Shown in pieces: positions 23,032-31,026 of a stretch of DNA of 43,846 nt (its first letter is position 1; every line of letters starts with the position of its first letter). The position numbers were made by a program, and so were the translations under genes. This stretch comes from Pseudomonadota bacterium. Its GTDB lineage: Bacteria; Pseudomonadota; Alphaproteobacteria; UBA2136; UBA6156. The notes under the pieces were generated by a model. It was not told the DNA's origin. It did no database searches and worked only from the letters and a program-made list of their open reading frames with translations. The stretch is from positions 1 to 43,846 of the forward strand of contig RFNJ01000124.1 of assembly GCA_009927255.1 (NCBI GenBank). Direction: 5' to 3'.

Positions 23032-23748
23032 TTAAAACGGTAAAATCTTATCAATCATCCGCACGCCATATTGCGGTGTTTGGGCTTCATCAACCATGCC
23101 CTTGCCAGCGTAGGCAATGCGGGCTTCGGCGATTTTTTGGCTGCTGATGGTGTTCTGTGCGGTAATGTCTTCCGGCCGCACCATGCCTTGCAGAATCAGC
23201 ACTTGTTTTTCGTAGTTTACCACCACTTCGCGCTGGCCCTGAATCACCAGCAGGCCATTGGGTAGAACTTGGGTTACTACTGCGGCGATGTTGGCGGTGA
23301 GGCTGTCTTTTCTATCGGTTTTACCATCACCTTGGAAGTCGCGGTTGCTCGAGCTATTCACCAAGTTATTGGCAATGGTGGGGATGCCGCGCTCTTTCAG
23401 TTTACCTTCAAGGTTGAGGAAGTCGAGCAGGCTGGCGCGCTGAGTATGGTCGCGCGAGGCATCGGTTTTGGCTTCGGTTTTGGCGGTGGCCGATTCGTTG
23501 ACGACCACGGTGACGATATCCCCCACCGTGCGCGCGCGGCTATCCTTAAAAAACTGGCGGCTGCCCGGCACCCACAGGGCGCCAGCGGCGGGCTTGGGCG
23601 CTTGCGGGATGGCCACCGGCGTGTTGATGGCCATTTGGCTATTGGTGCCAAGGCCGGCATTCAGCGGAGTTAATTCTGGCCGCACCATGCTTTGGCAACC
23701 CGTGGCAGCCAAGGCAGTGAGAGTAAGGAGAGTGGCTGTGGATTTCAT
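23032..23748 (-). CDS. flgH: Flagellar L-ring lipoprotein FlgH
   Basis: 238 residues. A lipobox (LAATGC) after a short signal identifies an outer-membrane lipoprotein. The conserved parts ALWVPGSRQFFKDSRARTVGDIVTVVVNESATAKTEAKT and AEARIAYAGKGMVDEAQTPQYGVRMIDKILPF fit FlgH, which forms the L-ring in the outer membrane. It is last in the operon flgF-flgG-(small gene)-flgA-flgH. Confidence 0.95.
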   Translation of the reverse strand: MKSTATLLTLTALAATGCQSMVRPELTPLNAGLGTNSQMAINTPVAIPQAPKPAAGALWVPGSRQFFKDSRARTVGDIVTVVVNESATAKTEAKTDASRDHTQRASLLDFLNLEGKLKERGIPTIANNLVNSSSNRDFQGDGKTDRKDSLTANIAAVVTQVLPNGLLVIQGQREVVVNYEKQVLILQGMVRPEDITAQNTISSQKIAEARIAYAGKGMVDEAQTPQYGVRMIDKILPF

Positions 23749-23769
23749 GATGGTGGCCTTTCGTAAGTA

Positions 23770-24228
23770 CTAGTTAATCTCAACAATGTTATTTGCATGA
23801 ACCGTGCCGATAAGCGTGCTGCGGGTGGCGGGGTTCAGCACTTTAATCGTTTGGCCTACTTGGCCATCTTCCAGTGCGGTGCCGCTGCCGGTCAGTTCAA
23901 TCCCGCCACGGCTAAAGCGCAGTACCACGGCGGTGTTGCGCGCAATGGCGGGCGCCACGCGCAGGTGCAGTTTGCTAATCGGCTGGCCCGCAGCTAGGGG
24001 GCGCACCGCTTGCAAGCCCTCTATTTGCTGTGGTTGGGTTACGGTGCTGGCAAACACGCTGCCTGCGCTGGTGGCTTGCAGCATGATGTTTTCGGGCATA
24101 ATTGTTTGGCCTTTTTGCACCGCTTGCTTCAATACCGGCACGCTGATGGTCGGCAGCGGTGCCTCTGCCCAGCTGCTGCCCGCGCTGAACACCAGCAGCA
24201 GGGTGATGGGGATGTTGATGAGTTTCAT
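23770..24228 (-). CDS. flgA: Flagellar P-ring assembly chaperone FlgA (short form)
   Basis: 152 residues with a signal peptide ending near SSWAEA and a SAF-type domain. The C-terminal block GGIELTGSGTALEDGQVGQTIKVLNPATRSTLIGTVHANNIVEI is characteristic of FlgA, a periplasmic chaperone that helps FlgI form the P-ring. It is shorter than the roughly 220 residues of enteric FlgA, as in many alphaproteobacteria. It lies 8 bases after the small membrane-protein gene and 21 before flgH. Confidence 0.88.
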   Translation of the reverse strand: MKLINIPITLLLVFSAGSSWAEAPLPTISVPVLKQAVQKGQTIMPENIMLQATSAGSVFASTVTQPQQIEGLQAVRPLAAGQPISKLHLRVAPAIARNTAVVLRFSRGGIELTGSGTALEDGQVGQTIKVLNPATRSTLIGTVHANNIVEIN

Positions 24229-24236
24229 GCGCCTGC

Positions 24237-24434
24237 CTACGACATTACAATCACGGGGATTGCCACCACCACAATGAAAATGGCCATTGCTGCGCGGAAA
24301 GTAAGCGTAACGGGTTCAGCCTGCTGGGTTAGGTCTTTCCAAGTTAGCAGGGCAAACACGCCGTCGCGTTGCAGCACGGTGGTTTCTTCGGGTTCGGAGT
24401 TGAGCCAGTTGATGGTTTTAGCAATCAGTTTCAT
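24237..24434 (-). CDS. Small membrane protein in the flagellar operon
   Basis: 65 residues, unknown family. The N-terminal 40 residues are polar (NSEPEETTVLQRDGVFALLTWKDL), followed by a single predicted membrane segment (AAMAIFIVVVAIPVIVM). It sits between flgG and flgA, 8 bases before flgA, which suggests a link to the flagellum. A short hairpin (about 24450-24466, GTGACG/CGTCAC) and the stem-loop at 24511-24537 separate it from flgG, so its own promoter or read-through control is possible. Confidence 0.6.
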   Translation of the reverse strand: MKLIAKTINWLNSEPEETTVLQRDGVFALLTWKDLTQQAEPVTLTFRAAMAIFIVVVAIPVIVMS

Positions 24435-24510
24435 GGTGTTGTTCTTTCTGTGACGTTTGGCGTCACCCCTTATTCGGCCTTTGCTCCTAGCTATTTTGGG
24501 GCAAGGGTCT

Positions 24511-24537
24511 CCTCCTGCCTATTTATTATGCAGGAGG
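24511..24537 (-). terminator. Stem-loop after flgG
   Basis: CCTCCTGC and GCAGGAGG form an 8-base perfect stem around an 11-base loop, 53 bases after the flgG stop. There is no long T-run, so it could be an attenuating hairpin or RNA-stability element between flgG and the genes that follow. Confidence 0.45.
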
Positions 24538-24590
24538 CGTGCCAACTTTCTCGTCACCCAGTTTAAGCTATTGTTTATTAATCCTTATTG

Positions 24591-25373
24591 TTAGCGGAGC
24601 TGGGTGAGGGTTGTCAGCATTTCATCGGCGGTGGAGATGACGCGGCTGTTAAGTTCATAGGCGCGCTGGGCGGTGATGAGGCGGGTAATGCTCTCAATTG
24701 CGTCCACGTTGCTGGTTTCTAGGAAGTTCTGGCTAAAGGTTCCGGCGCCATTTTCGCCCGCCGTTGCATCGGTGGCGGCGCTACTGGCTTCGGTTTCGCG
24801 GTAAAGATTATTCCCAATATTCTCCAATCCAGCTTCGTTGGTGAACATCGCCAATGTGAGTGTGCCAAGCTGGGTAACAACGTTATTTACTTTGGCGCTT
24901 ACCGTGCCGGTGGCAGTCACAGTGAAGTCGGTAGCATTGGTGGGCACGGTAATGGCGGGGTCAATCGGGTAACCATCTTTGGTCACAATCTGGCCGTCTT
25001 GGTTCAGTTGGAATGAGCCATCGCGGGTGTAGGCGGTGGTGCCATCCGGCATGGTGATGCGAAAGAACCCGCGCCCCGAAACCGCAAGGTCAAACTGGTT
25101 GCCAGTATTCTGCAAATTCCCCTGTTTCATCAGCTTATACACACTGCCCACACTCACGCCTAGGCCTACTTGCAGGCCGGTGGGAGCCAAGTTGCCCGCG
25201 CTGCTGGTAATCGCGCCAACGCCAATTTGGTTTTGGTAAACCAGGTCGTTAAAGGTGGGCATTTGCTGCTTAAAGCCGGTGGTGTTCAGGTTGGCAATGT
25301 TGTTCGAAAGCACGTCCACATTCAGCTGCTGGGCGTGCATGCCGGTGGCGGCGATTCGCAGGGCTTGCATCAT
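24591..25373 (-). CDS. flgG: Flagellar distal rod protein FlgG
   Basis: 260 residues, the standard length. The opening MMQALRIAATGMHAQQLNVDVLSNNIANLNTTGFKQQ, the middle FDLAVSGRGFFRITMPDGTTAYTRDGSFQLNQDGQIV and the end NVDAIESITRLITAQRAYELNSRVISTADEMLTTLTQLR are typical. FlgG is the distal rod. A good ribosome site (AAAAAGGAG) lies before the ATG; it follows flgF by 27 bases. Confidence 0.97.
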   Translation of the reverse strand: MMQALRIAATGMHAQQLNVDVLSNNIANLNTTGFKQQMPTFNDLVYQNQIGVGAITSSAGNLAPTGLQVGLGVSVGSVYKLMKQGNLQNTGNQFDLAVSGRGFFRITMPDGTTAYTRDGSFQLNQDGQIVTKDGYPIDPAITVPTNATDFTVTATGTVSAKVNNVVTQLGTLTLAMFTNEAGLENIGNNLYRETEASSAATDATAGENGAGTFSQNFLETSNVDAIESITRLITAQRAYELNSRVISTADEMLTTLTQLR

Positions 25374-25400
25374 GGTTTTAGGCTCCTTTTTTCATAGTCA

Positions 25401-26132
25401 TTATTGGCTGCCACCAAGGGTGCGGATGGCACGGCTTTCAAGTTCCGAAAGGCTTTGCAGGCTGCTCAGGCTGCTTTCATAAGCTTTGGAAACCATCTGC
25501 ATCGTCACCATTTCCTGCACCGCATTCACATTGCTGGCTTCAATGTAACCTTGGCGGATGATGGGCGTTTCCAGCGCCACCGGCCCACCACCGCTACCGG
25601 GCACAAAGGCGGTATTGCCCGCGCGTTGCAGGGTTTTCAGGCCTTCGGGGCTAAACTGATACACCCCAATTTGCGCCAGCTGGCCTTGCTCGGTGCTCAG
25701 CGTGCCATCATTGGCTAGCCGAATATTCCGCACTTCGGGCTGAAACTGGATGGGCGCCCCCGCATTATCCAGCACCGCATAACCTTCCGGCGTGCTCAGT
25801 TGCCCTTCGGCATTCAGCACAAATTGGCCTTTGCGGGTGTACTGGGTGGTGCCATTCACCTCAATCGCAAAAAAGCCGGGGCCACTAATTGCGGCATCCA
25901 GCGGGTTGCCAGTTTGCTGCAACGCACCGTCGGTTTGGTTAAGGCTGATAGAACGGTCTTGCACATAACTAAGCCCGCGCGATTGCGGATTCTGGCGGCT
26001 CAGTACCTCTTTAAAATCCATTTCAATCCGCCGGTAGCCCGCAGTGTTCACGTTGGCCACGTTATCGGCCACCGCGTTAAATTGGTTGCGCATGGTAAGC
26101 GCACGAGAGGCGAGGACGGCGATTTCTTGCAT
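25401..26132 (-). CDS. flgF: Flagellar proximal rod protein FlgF
   Basis: 243 residues from the ATG at 26132 (MQEIAVLASRALTMRNQFNAVADNVANVNTAGYRR), which matches FlgF starts. The middle GNPLDAAISGPGFFAIEVNGTTQYTRKGQFVLNAEG and the end SNVNAVQEMVTMQMVSKAYESSL are clear. The frame extends to 26246 but that part runs through the promoter and operator region. A sigma-54-type site with a perfect consensus (26143-26160) ends 12 bases before ATG, so the mRNA should be nearly leaderless; no ribosome site precedes the ATG. First gene of flgF-flgG-(small)-flgA-flgH. Confidence 0.95.
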   Translation of the reverse strand: MQEIAVLASRALTMRNQFNAVADNVANVNTAGYRRIEMDFKEVLSRQNPQSRGLSYVQDRSISLNQTDGALQQTGNPLDAAISGPGFFAIEVNGTTQYTRKGQFVLNAEGQLSTPEGYAVLDNAGAPIQFQPEVRNIRLANDGTLSTEQGQLAQIGVYQFSPEGLKTLQRAGNTAFVPGSGGGPVALETPIIRQGYIEASNVNAVQEMVTMQMVSKAYESSLSSLQSLSELESRAIRTLGGSQ

Positions 26133-26142
26133 GCCCTGTGTA

Positions 26143-26160
26143 ATGCAACAGCCGTGCCAA
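26143..26160 (-). promoter_or_regulatory. Sigma-54-type promoter for flgF
   Basis: On the minus strand: TTGGCACGGCTGTTGCAT, a full match to the -24/-12 consensus (TGGCACG-N4-TTGCW). GC is followed by 12 bases and the ATG of flgF, predicting a one-base leader. Confidence 0.85.
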
Positions 26161-26220
26161 GATGGTGACACACTCGCCACAGGCGGCATTACGCGCCATG
26201 TGGCTACCGCAACAAAAGGG

Positions 26221-26239
26221 TTGTGCTGCGGCAGCACAA
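26221..26239. promoter_or_regulatory. Perfect inverted repeat, candidate operator or enhancer
   Basis: TTGTGCTGC and GCAGCACAA form a perfect 19-base palindrome around one base. It lies about 90-105 bases upstream of the predicted flgF start, a distance used by sigma-54 enhancer-binding proteins such as FlbD, and about 60 bases before the divergent GGDEF-like gene. No comparable perfect copy is seen near flgI, flgB or flgK. Confidence 0.5.
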
Positions 26240-26296
26240 AAGGCACAATGGCGACAATCTAACCCCTGAAAAAACAACGAACAAAAAGTGCTCTGC

Positions 26297-27025
26297 ATGA
26301 AAGACGCCCCCGCGATTCTGCACGATATTCGCACCATCCGCGACATTGAAAGCAGCCTTGAGGAAGCCGAAACCTTTATTGGCCGCGTAAAAGCCAACAA
26401 GGTGCGCCTCACCCTTAACAACGGCAATATCTCTATCTCGCGTGAAGAAATGGCCAAAATTACCGACTTGGTGATAACGCTCGAACGCAGCGGCAAAGCT
26501 TTAGAAAGCGCCGTGCGCTACCTGCGTGAACTGATGGCCTATGATGAAGTGACCCAACTGTTCAGCCGCCGCTACTTGTTTCATTTGCTGGAAAAAGAGC
26601 TGCACCGCGCCCAACGCTACGACAACCCCTTCGCCATTCTGGCCTTTGAGATCGACCCCTTCAGCCACAACCCCGAACTGAAGCACCTGCCGCAAGACGA
26701 CCAAAACCTGCTAATGGCCGAAGCCGCCCGCGTGGTGCGCAAGTTTATCCGCGATAGCGACAGCGGCGGCCGCACCGGCGAGCGCACCATTATGCTGCTG
26801 CTACCCGAAACCGATGCCAAAGGCGCCCTGGTGCTGGGTGAAAGAATCCGCAAAAGTATTGATAAAACCTACGATTTAAGCATCGGTAAAACCCCCATGA
26901 CGGTCGTGGGCGGCATTGTTGAAAGCGCCGACCCCGCCGCCACCGATATGGCCGGATTACTGTATTTGGTAGACCAAAAACTAACGGAAGCCCGCGCCAA
27001 AGGGCCCAATGTGATTGTCAAATAG
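26297..27025 (+). CDS. Degenerate GGDEF-domain protein (predicted inactive cyclase)
   Basis: 242 residues from the ATG at 26297; a GTG at 26288 is possible. The N-terminal 80 residues are helical (IRDIESSLEEAETFIGRV, MAKITDLVITLERSGKALES). A GGDEF-type domain follows (YDEVTQLFSRRYLFHLLEKEL) but the signature is replaced by GRTGERTIMLLLPE, lacking the residues that bind GTP and metal. It is therefore more likely a sensor or scaffold than a diguanylate cyclase. It is divergent from flgF across 164 bases and followed by another c-di-GMP-type gene. Confidence 0.75.
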   Translation: MKDAPAILHDIRTIRDIESSLEEAETFIGRVKANKVRLTLNNGNISISREEMAKITDLVITLERSGKALESAVRYLRELMAYDEVTQLFSRRYLFHLLEKELHRAQRYDNPFAILAFEIDPFSHNPELKHLPQDDQNLLMAEAARVVRKFIRDSDSGGRTGERTIMLLLPETDAKGALVLGERIRKSIDKTYDLSIGKTPMTVVGGIVESADPAATDMAGLLYLVDQKLTEARAKGPNVIVK

Positions 27026-27091
27026 CATGGGGGCGGCGCACTGTCAGCGGTGGCGTCAGCTTCTGGTTGCTTGCATGGGGATAAGCGATTG

Positions 27092-29218
27092 ATGGAAAAA
27101 GACAGTGCCTTGGCGCAATTGGTTTTATTTGGCGCACCGGATGTTTTGCAAAAAGCCACCGGCTTTCTGCGTGCTGGCGGCGGCGCGTGGAGCACCATCC
27201 AACCCACCACCGTGTCCCATGTTAGCCAAATTACCCAACAAGCCAAAGCGGCAGCCCAAAACCCCGATAGCGAGCCAGTCGTGGCCCTGATTGCCGCCCA
27301 ACACGCCGATGAAACATTGAAAAACTGGCTCGATGAAGCCAGTAAGTTCGGTAATTTGGCAGTTGTCATGCTTAGTGACGCCGCCGATGTCACCGAAGCC
27401 GCCATTCTGCGCGGCCAGCCGGTGGTGCTGGCAGTGCGCGACATGACCCCCATTTTGCTGAACGACAGCCTGCGCTTAGCTCTTGAATTCCAGCATCTTA
27501 AGCACCAACAGCGCGGCATGCAGCAACATTTCGATTTGGCCGAAGCCCGCTTCCGCGATATGGCCGAACTCTTTGCCGACTGGCTCTGGGAAATCGATAG
27601 CCAGCTGCGCCTTACCTTCAGCAGCACCCGTAAACGCCCCGCCCAAGGCGCCACCAAGGGTAGCCTGCTCACCGCCAGCTTTTTGCCAGAAGAAAAGTTG
27701 CGAATTGAAGACGACTTTGCCGAACTGCTCCGCAGCCCACGCCCCTTCCATGACCGCGATTACTGGAGCGCCGACCCCTACGGCAGCCGCATTTGCTGGA
27801 GCGTCTCCGGCGTGCCGGTGCAAGGCGGCAATGGTGAGTTACTTGGATTTCGCGGCATTGCCCGCGATATCTCCAACATCAAAGCCTCCACCGACCAAAT
27901 TTACTATCTGGTCAATCACGATGCCCTCACCGGCGTAATGAACCGCCAACGCTGCCAAGACGAACTGGTGCGCACCCTGCGCAGCGCCAAGCGCGAAAAA
28001 CGCAGCGGCGCACTCCTCATGATGGACCTCGACCGCTTCGGCTACGTCAACCAAACCTACGGCCACTTGGTGGGCGATAAACTGCTCATCCACTTCGCCC
28101 AAGTGCTCAAAGACAACGTCCGCAGTGGCGATTTGGTCGCGCGATTGGATGGCGACCAATTCGCCGTGCTGTTGCGCGACGTCCGCCCCGAAGATGTGGA
28201 AAACCGCCTTGAGCGCTTGCAAAGTGCAATTGCGAGCCGCCCAATGCCCACCGAGCAAGCGACCGTCACCCTCAGCGTCTCCGGCGGCGTCGCCATCTAC
28301 CCACACGATTCCGACAATGCCGATGAACTTTTGGCCAAAGCGCTAGATGCACTCTCCCTGGCCAAGCAGCGCGGCCCCCGCCGGTTTGAACGCTTCGACG
28401 CCGCCAACACCACCGCCAAAGCTGCTGGCGGGCAAATGGAATGGGTGGAAATGTTGAACGAGTGCTTGAACAACCACGAAACCCGCTTGGTGCTCTATTA
28501 CCAACCCATCGTGCCGCTGGTGGGGCCAGCGTTAAAGGAAAAAGCCGAACACTACGAAGTGCTGCTCCGCCTTGCCGACCGCGACGGCAACATGCTGGCG
28601 CCGAGCAAGTTTATCTCCACCGCCGAAGAATTTGGCTTGGTGGCCAAAATCGACCATCTGGTAACAACCCGCGCGATAGATATGCTGAAAATCTGGCACG
28701 AACAAGGCCGCCAAGTGCACCTAAGCGTCAACTTATCCGGCAAAACCTTTGACGATAAAAACTTCTTAAACGTTATCAAACAATATCTCACGGAAGCTAA
28801 TCTGCCAAAGAAAGCTCTGATATTTGAAATCACCGAAACCGCCCTGCTGCGCGACTTACAACTGGTGAAGAAATTCATGACCGAAATGCGCGAAGCCGGC
28901 GCCGGTTTTGCCCTCGATGACTGCGGTGTTGGCTACTCCAGCTTCAACTACATCCGCCAACTGGAACTGGATTTTATCAAAATTGATGGCAGCTTCATCC
29001 GCAATCTGCACCTGAACAATGACGACCAAGCCTTTGTCAAAGCACTGGCCGATGTTGCCCGTCAAAAGAACATCTCAACGGTAGCAGAAATGGTCGAGCA
29101 CGAAGGCGCGATGATCGCCCTGCAACAATTGGGAATTGACTTCGGCCAAGGCTTCTTCTTCGCCCCTCCGGCTGCCGAATTATCTGTACAGGGTTGGACT
29201 AAAAAGTTTGTAAATTAA
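27092..29218 (+). CDS. FimX-like REC/PAS/degenerate GGDEF-EAL protein
   Basis: About 708 residues. N-terminal 125 residues resemble a degenerate receiver fold (LVLFGAPDVLQ, VVALIAAQHADETL); a PAS domain covers about 150-265 (EARFRDMAELFADWLWEIDSQ, LLGFRGIARDISN). The GGDEF site is RLDGDQFAVLL, not GGDEF, so cyclase activity is doubtful. In the EAL domain the first motif is EVL (YEVLLRL), but NLSG, FEITET, LDDCGVGYSSF, IKIDGSFI, VAEMVEHEG and GQGFFFAPP are retained. This domain order, altered GGDEF and EVL motif recall Pseudomonas FimX, a c-di-GMP effector acting on surface motility, though phosphodiesterase activity is still possible. Start chosen at the ATG at 27092. Confidence 0.8.
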   Translation: MEKDSALAQLVLFGAPDVLQKATGFLRAGGGAWSTIQPTTVSHVSQITQQAKAAAQNPDSEPVVALIAAQHADETLKNWLDEASKFGNLAVVMLSDAADVTEAAILRGQPVVLAVRDMTPILLNDSLRLALEFQHLKHQQRGMQQHFDLAEARFRDMAELFADWLWEIDSQLRLTFSSTRKRPAQGATKGSLLTASFLPEEKLRIEDDFAELLRSPRPFHDRDYWSADPYGSRICWSVSGVPVQGGNGELLGFRGIARDISNIKASTDQIYYLVNHDALTGVMNRQRCQDELVRTLRSAKREKRSGALLMMDLDRFGYVNQTYGHLVGDKLLIHFAQVLKDNVRSGDLVARLDGDQFAVLLRDVRPEDVENRLERLQSAIASRPMPTEQATVTLSVSGGVAIYPHDSDNADELLAKALDALSLAKQRGPRRFERFDAANTTAKAAGGQMEWVEMLNECLNNHETRLVLYYQPIVPLVGPALKEKAEHYEVLLRLADRDGNMLAPSKFISTAEEFGLVAKIDHLVTTRAIDMLKIWHEQGRQVHLSVNLSGKTFDDKNFLNVIKQYLTEANLPKKALIFEITETALLRDLQLVKKFMTEMREAGAGFALDDCGVGYSSFNYIRQLELDFIKIDGSFIRNLHLNNDDQAFVKALADVARQKNISTVAEMVEHEGAMIALQQLGIDFGQGFFFAPPAAELSVQGWTKKFVN

Positions 29219-29245
29219 TCTAACTTACAATTATAAATATTTGAA

Positions 29246-30064
29246 TTAAAATATATCTTTAATTCCTTCACCAACCCGTTTCGCCCAGGATTTTTCGCCT
29301 CCCTTGGGGGCAAGGTTTTGGGCGGTGAGGAGGCCGTAGGCTTTTTGGTACCAGGGGCTGGCGGGGTAGTTGTAGCCTAAAATGGCAGCGGCGCGGGTGG
29401 CTTCGTCGGTGACGCCCAAGGTGAGGTAGGATTCGGTGATGCGGTAGAGGGCTTCGGGCGTTTGCGCGCTGGTTTGGTAGGCGCGGACGACCTCGCGGAA
29501 GCGGTTGATGGCGGCCAAGTGCTGGCCTTGGGTTTGATAGAACCGTGCCACCGCCATTTCTTTGCCGGCCAAGTGGTCTTCGCACAGGGTGATTTTCAGT
29601 TTGGCGTCGCGGGCGTAGATGCTGTTGGGGTAGCGGCTGACCACTTCTTGGAAGGCTTCCAATGCATCGCGGGTGTGGCCTTGGTCGCGGTTGACATCGG
29701 TCATGCGGTAATAGTGGTTGAGGCCCTTCAGATAGAACATATAATCGAGGTTTTGGTGGCCGGGGTGGAGTTTGATGAATCTTTCGGCGGTGAGGATGGA
29801 TTCTTCGTGGTCGCCCTTAATCAGCTGCGCATAGGCGGTGAGGATTTGGCCGCGGGTGGCCCAGCCGCTGTAGGGATATTGGCGTTCCAGCTCACTAAAA
29901 TTATGCACGGCGGTGTCATACTTTTTCTCAATCAGCGCATCGAGGCCGTCGTTATACAGCGTGCCGACGGTGCCGGTGAGGTCGCCTTCTTGCGGGCCGC
30001 TGGCGCAAGCGGTGAGCGTTGTTGCAGCGAGGAGAGCGAAGGCGAGGCGGAGATTGTTTTTCAT
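29246..30064 (-). CDS. bamD: Outer-membrane assembly lipoprotein BamD
   Basis: 272 residues from the ATG at 30064, where the lipoprotein signal starts (MKNNLRLAFALLAATTLTACAS). TPR-like repeats are visible (AVHNFSELERQYPYSGWATRGQILTAY, GHTRDALEAFQEVVSRYPNSIYARDAKLKI), as in BamD, a subunit of the complex that inserts outer-membrane proteins. The start overlaps the stop of ccsA (ATGA), so the two are probably translated together, an uncommon neighbour pair. Confidence 0.9.
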   Translation of the reverse strand: MKNNLRLAFALLAATTLTACASGPQEGDLTGTVGTLYNDGLDALIEKKYDTAVHNFSELERQYPYSGWATRGQILTAYAQLIKGDHEESILTAERFIKLHPGHQNLDYMFYLKGLNHYYRMTDVNRDQGHTRDALEAFQEVVSRYPNSIYARDAKLKITLCEDHLAGKEMAVARFYQTQGQHLAAINRFREVVRAYQTSAQTPEALYRITESYLTLGVTDEATRAAAILGYNYPASPWYQKAYGLLTAQNLAPKGGEKSWAKRVGEGIKDIF

Positions 30065-31020
30065 GCCCCTAGACTGCCGTAACTGTGCAGGCCCGACAAG
30101 AACATATTGACGCCAATATAACAAAACAGCGTGGCGGCGAAGCCCACCAGTAGCCACCATGCCAGCACCGCAGGATTGGGCTTACGGGTAAGGCGGGTGT
30201 GCAGATAGGCGGCGTAGACCAGCCAGACGATGAGGGCCCAGGTTTCTTTGGGGTCCCAGCTCCAGTAGCCGCCCCAGGCTTGATAGGCCCAGATGCAGCC
30301 GAGCAAAATGGCCAGCGAGAACATCGGGAAGCCGATGCGGATGGCGTTGTAGCCGATTTTTTCGAGCACCGGCACGCTGGGCAGTTTGCTTGCGGTTTTG
30401 GTTTTATCGGCGCGGAGGCGCAGGAGCATCCCCGCCCCTGCTGCTGCGCCGATGGCGAAGCAGCCGTAGCCGATGAAGTTGGCGAGGACGTGGAGTGGCA
30501 GGATGCTGTTTTTCAGCGCGGGAACCAGTTCTTGCGGCGTGGCGGCGCCGATGCTGGCCAGCCAGGCCATGAACAGGGCGGCGGCGGCGAGGATGGGGCT
30601 TATCAGGGGGAGGAGTTTGCCGTTGGGGGTGTGGGTTGTGTCAAAAACCAAGGCCAGCGTGCCGGTGATGGCGAGAGTGAGGACGGAGACTTCGTAGAGG
30701 TTGCTCATCCCCCAATGGCCGCTGCTAAGGACTTGCGCGGCTTCCCACGGAATGGCGATGGCCATACCGCCGCTGATGCCGGTGGCGGCGAGCAGCAGCC
30801 ACCAACTGAGTTCGGATAGTTTGGGCCAATACATTCCCAGCATGGCGAGGGCGGCGGAGAGCACGAATAATATTGCGAGCGGTGCCGTGAGGGCAATGGA
30901 GAGCAGCGTGGCGGGGTTGGTGGTAGTGCTGAGGTTGGGTTGGGCGAGCACGAGCAGCGCAAAGGTGGCGATGCTAAGGATGGCCACTTGGGCGAGGATG
31001 AGCAGCGTAACGCGCTTCAT
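30061..31020 (-). CDS. ccsA: CcsA/ResC-type cytochrome c maturation protein (System II)
   Basis: 319 residues and about eight membrane segments. The haem-handling WWD-like domain is visible (YQAWGGYWSWDPKETWALIVW), with conserved His residues in ILPLHVLANF, YLHTRLTR and SGLHSYG. This is the CcsA/CcsB (ResC) protein of System II, which delivers and attaches haem to c-type cytochromes with ResB/Ccs1. No resB is in the window. Most known alphaproteobacteria use System I (Ccm), so its presence is unusual. It overlaps bamD by 4 bases and lies 6 bases before the diguanylate cyclase start, read against the operon direction. Confidence 0.88.
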   Translation of the reverse strand: MKRVTLLILAQVAILSIATFALLVLAQPNLSTTTNPATLLSIALTAPLAILFVLSAALAMLGMYWPKLSELSWWLLLAATGISGGMAIAIPWEAAQVLSSGHWGMSNLYEVSVLTLAITGTLALVFDTTHTPNGKLLPLISPILAAAALFMAWLASIGAATPQELVPALKNSILPLHVLANFIGYGCFAIGAAAGAGMLLRLRADKTKTASKLPSVPVLEKIGYNAIRIGFPMFSLAILLGCIWAYQAWGGYWSWDPKETWALIVWLVYAAYLHTRLTRKPNPAVLAWWLLVGFAATLFCYIGVNMFLSGLHSYGSLGA

Positions 31021-31026
31021 GGCCGC

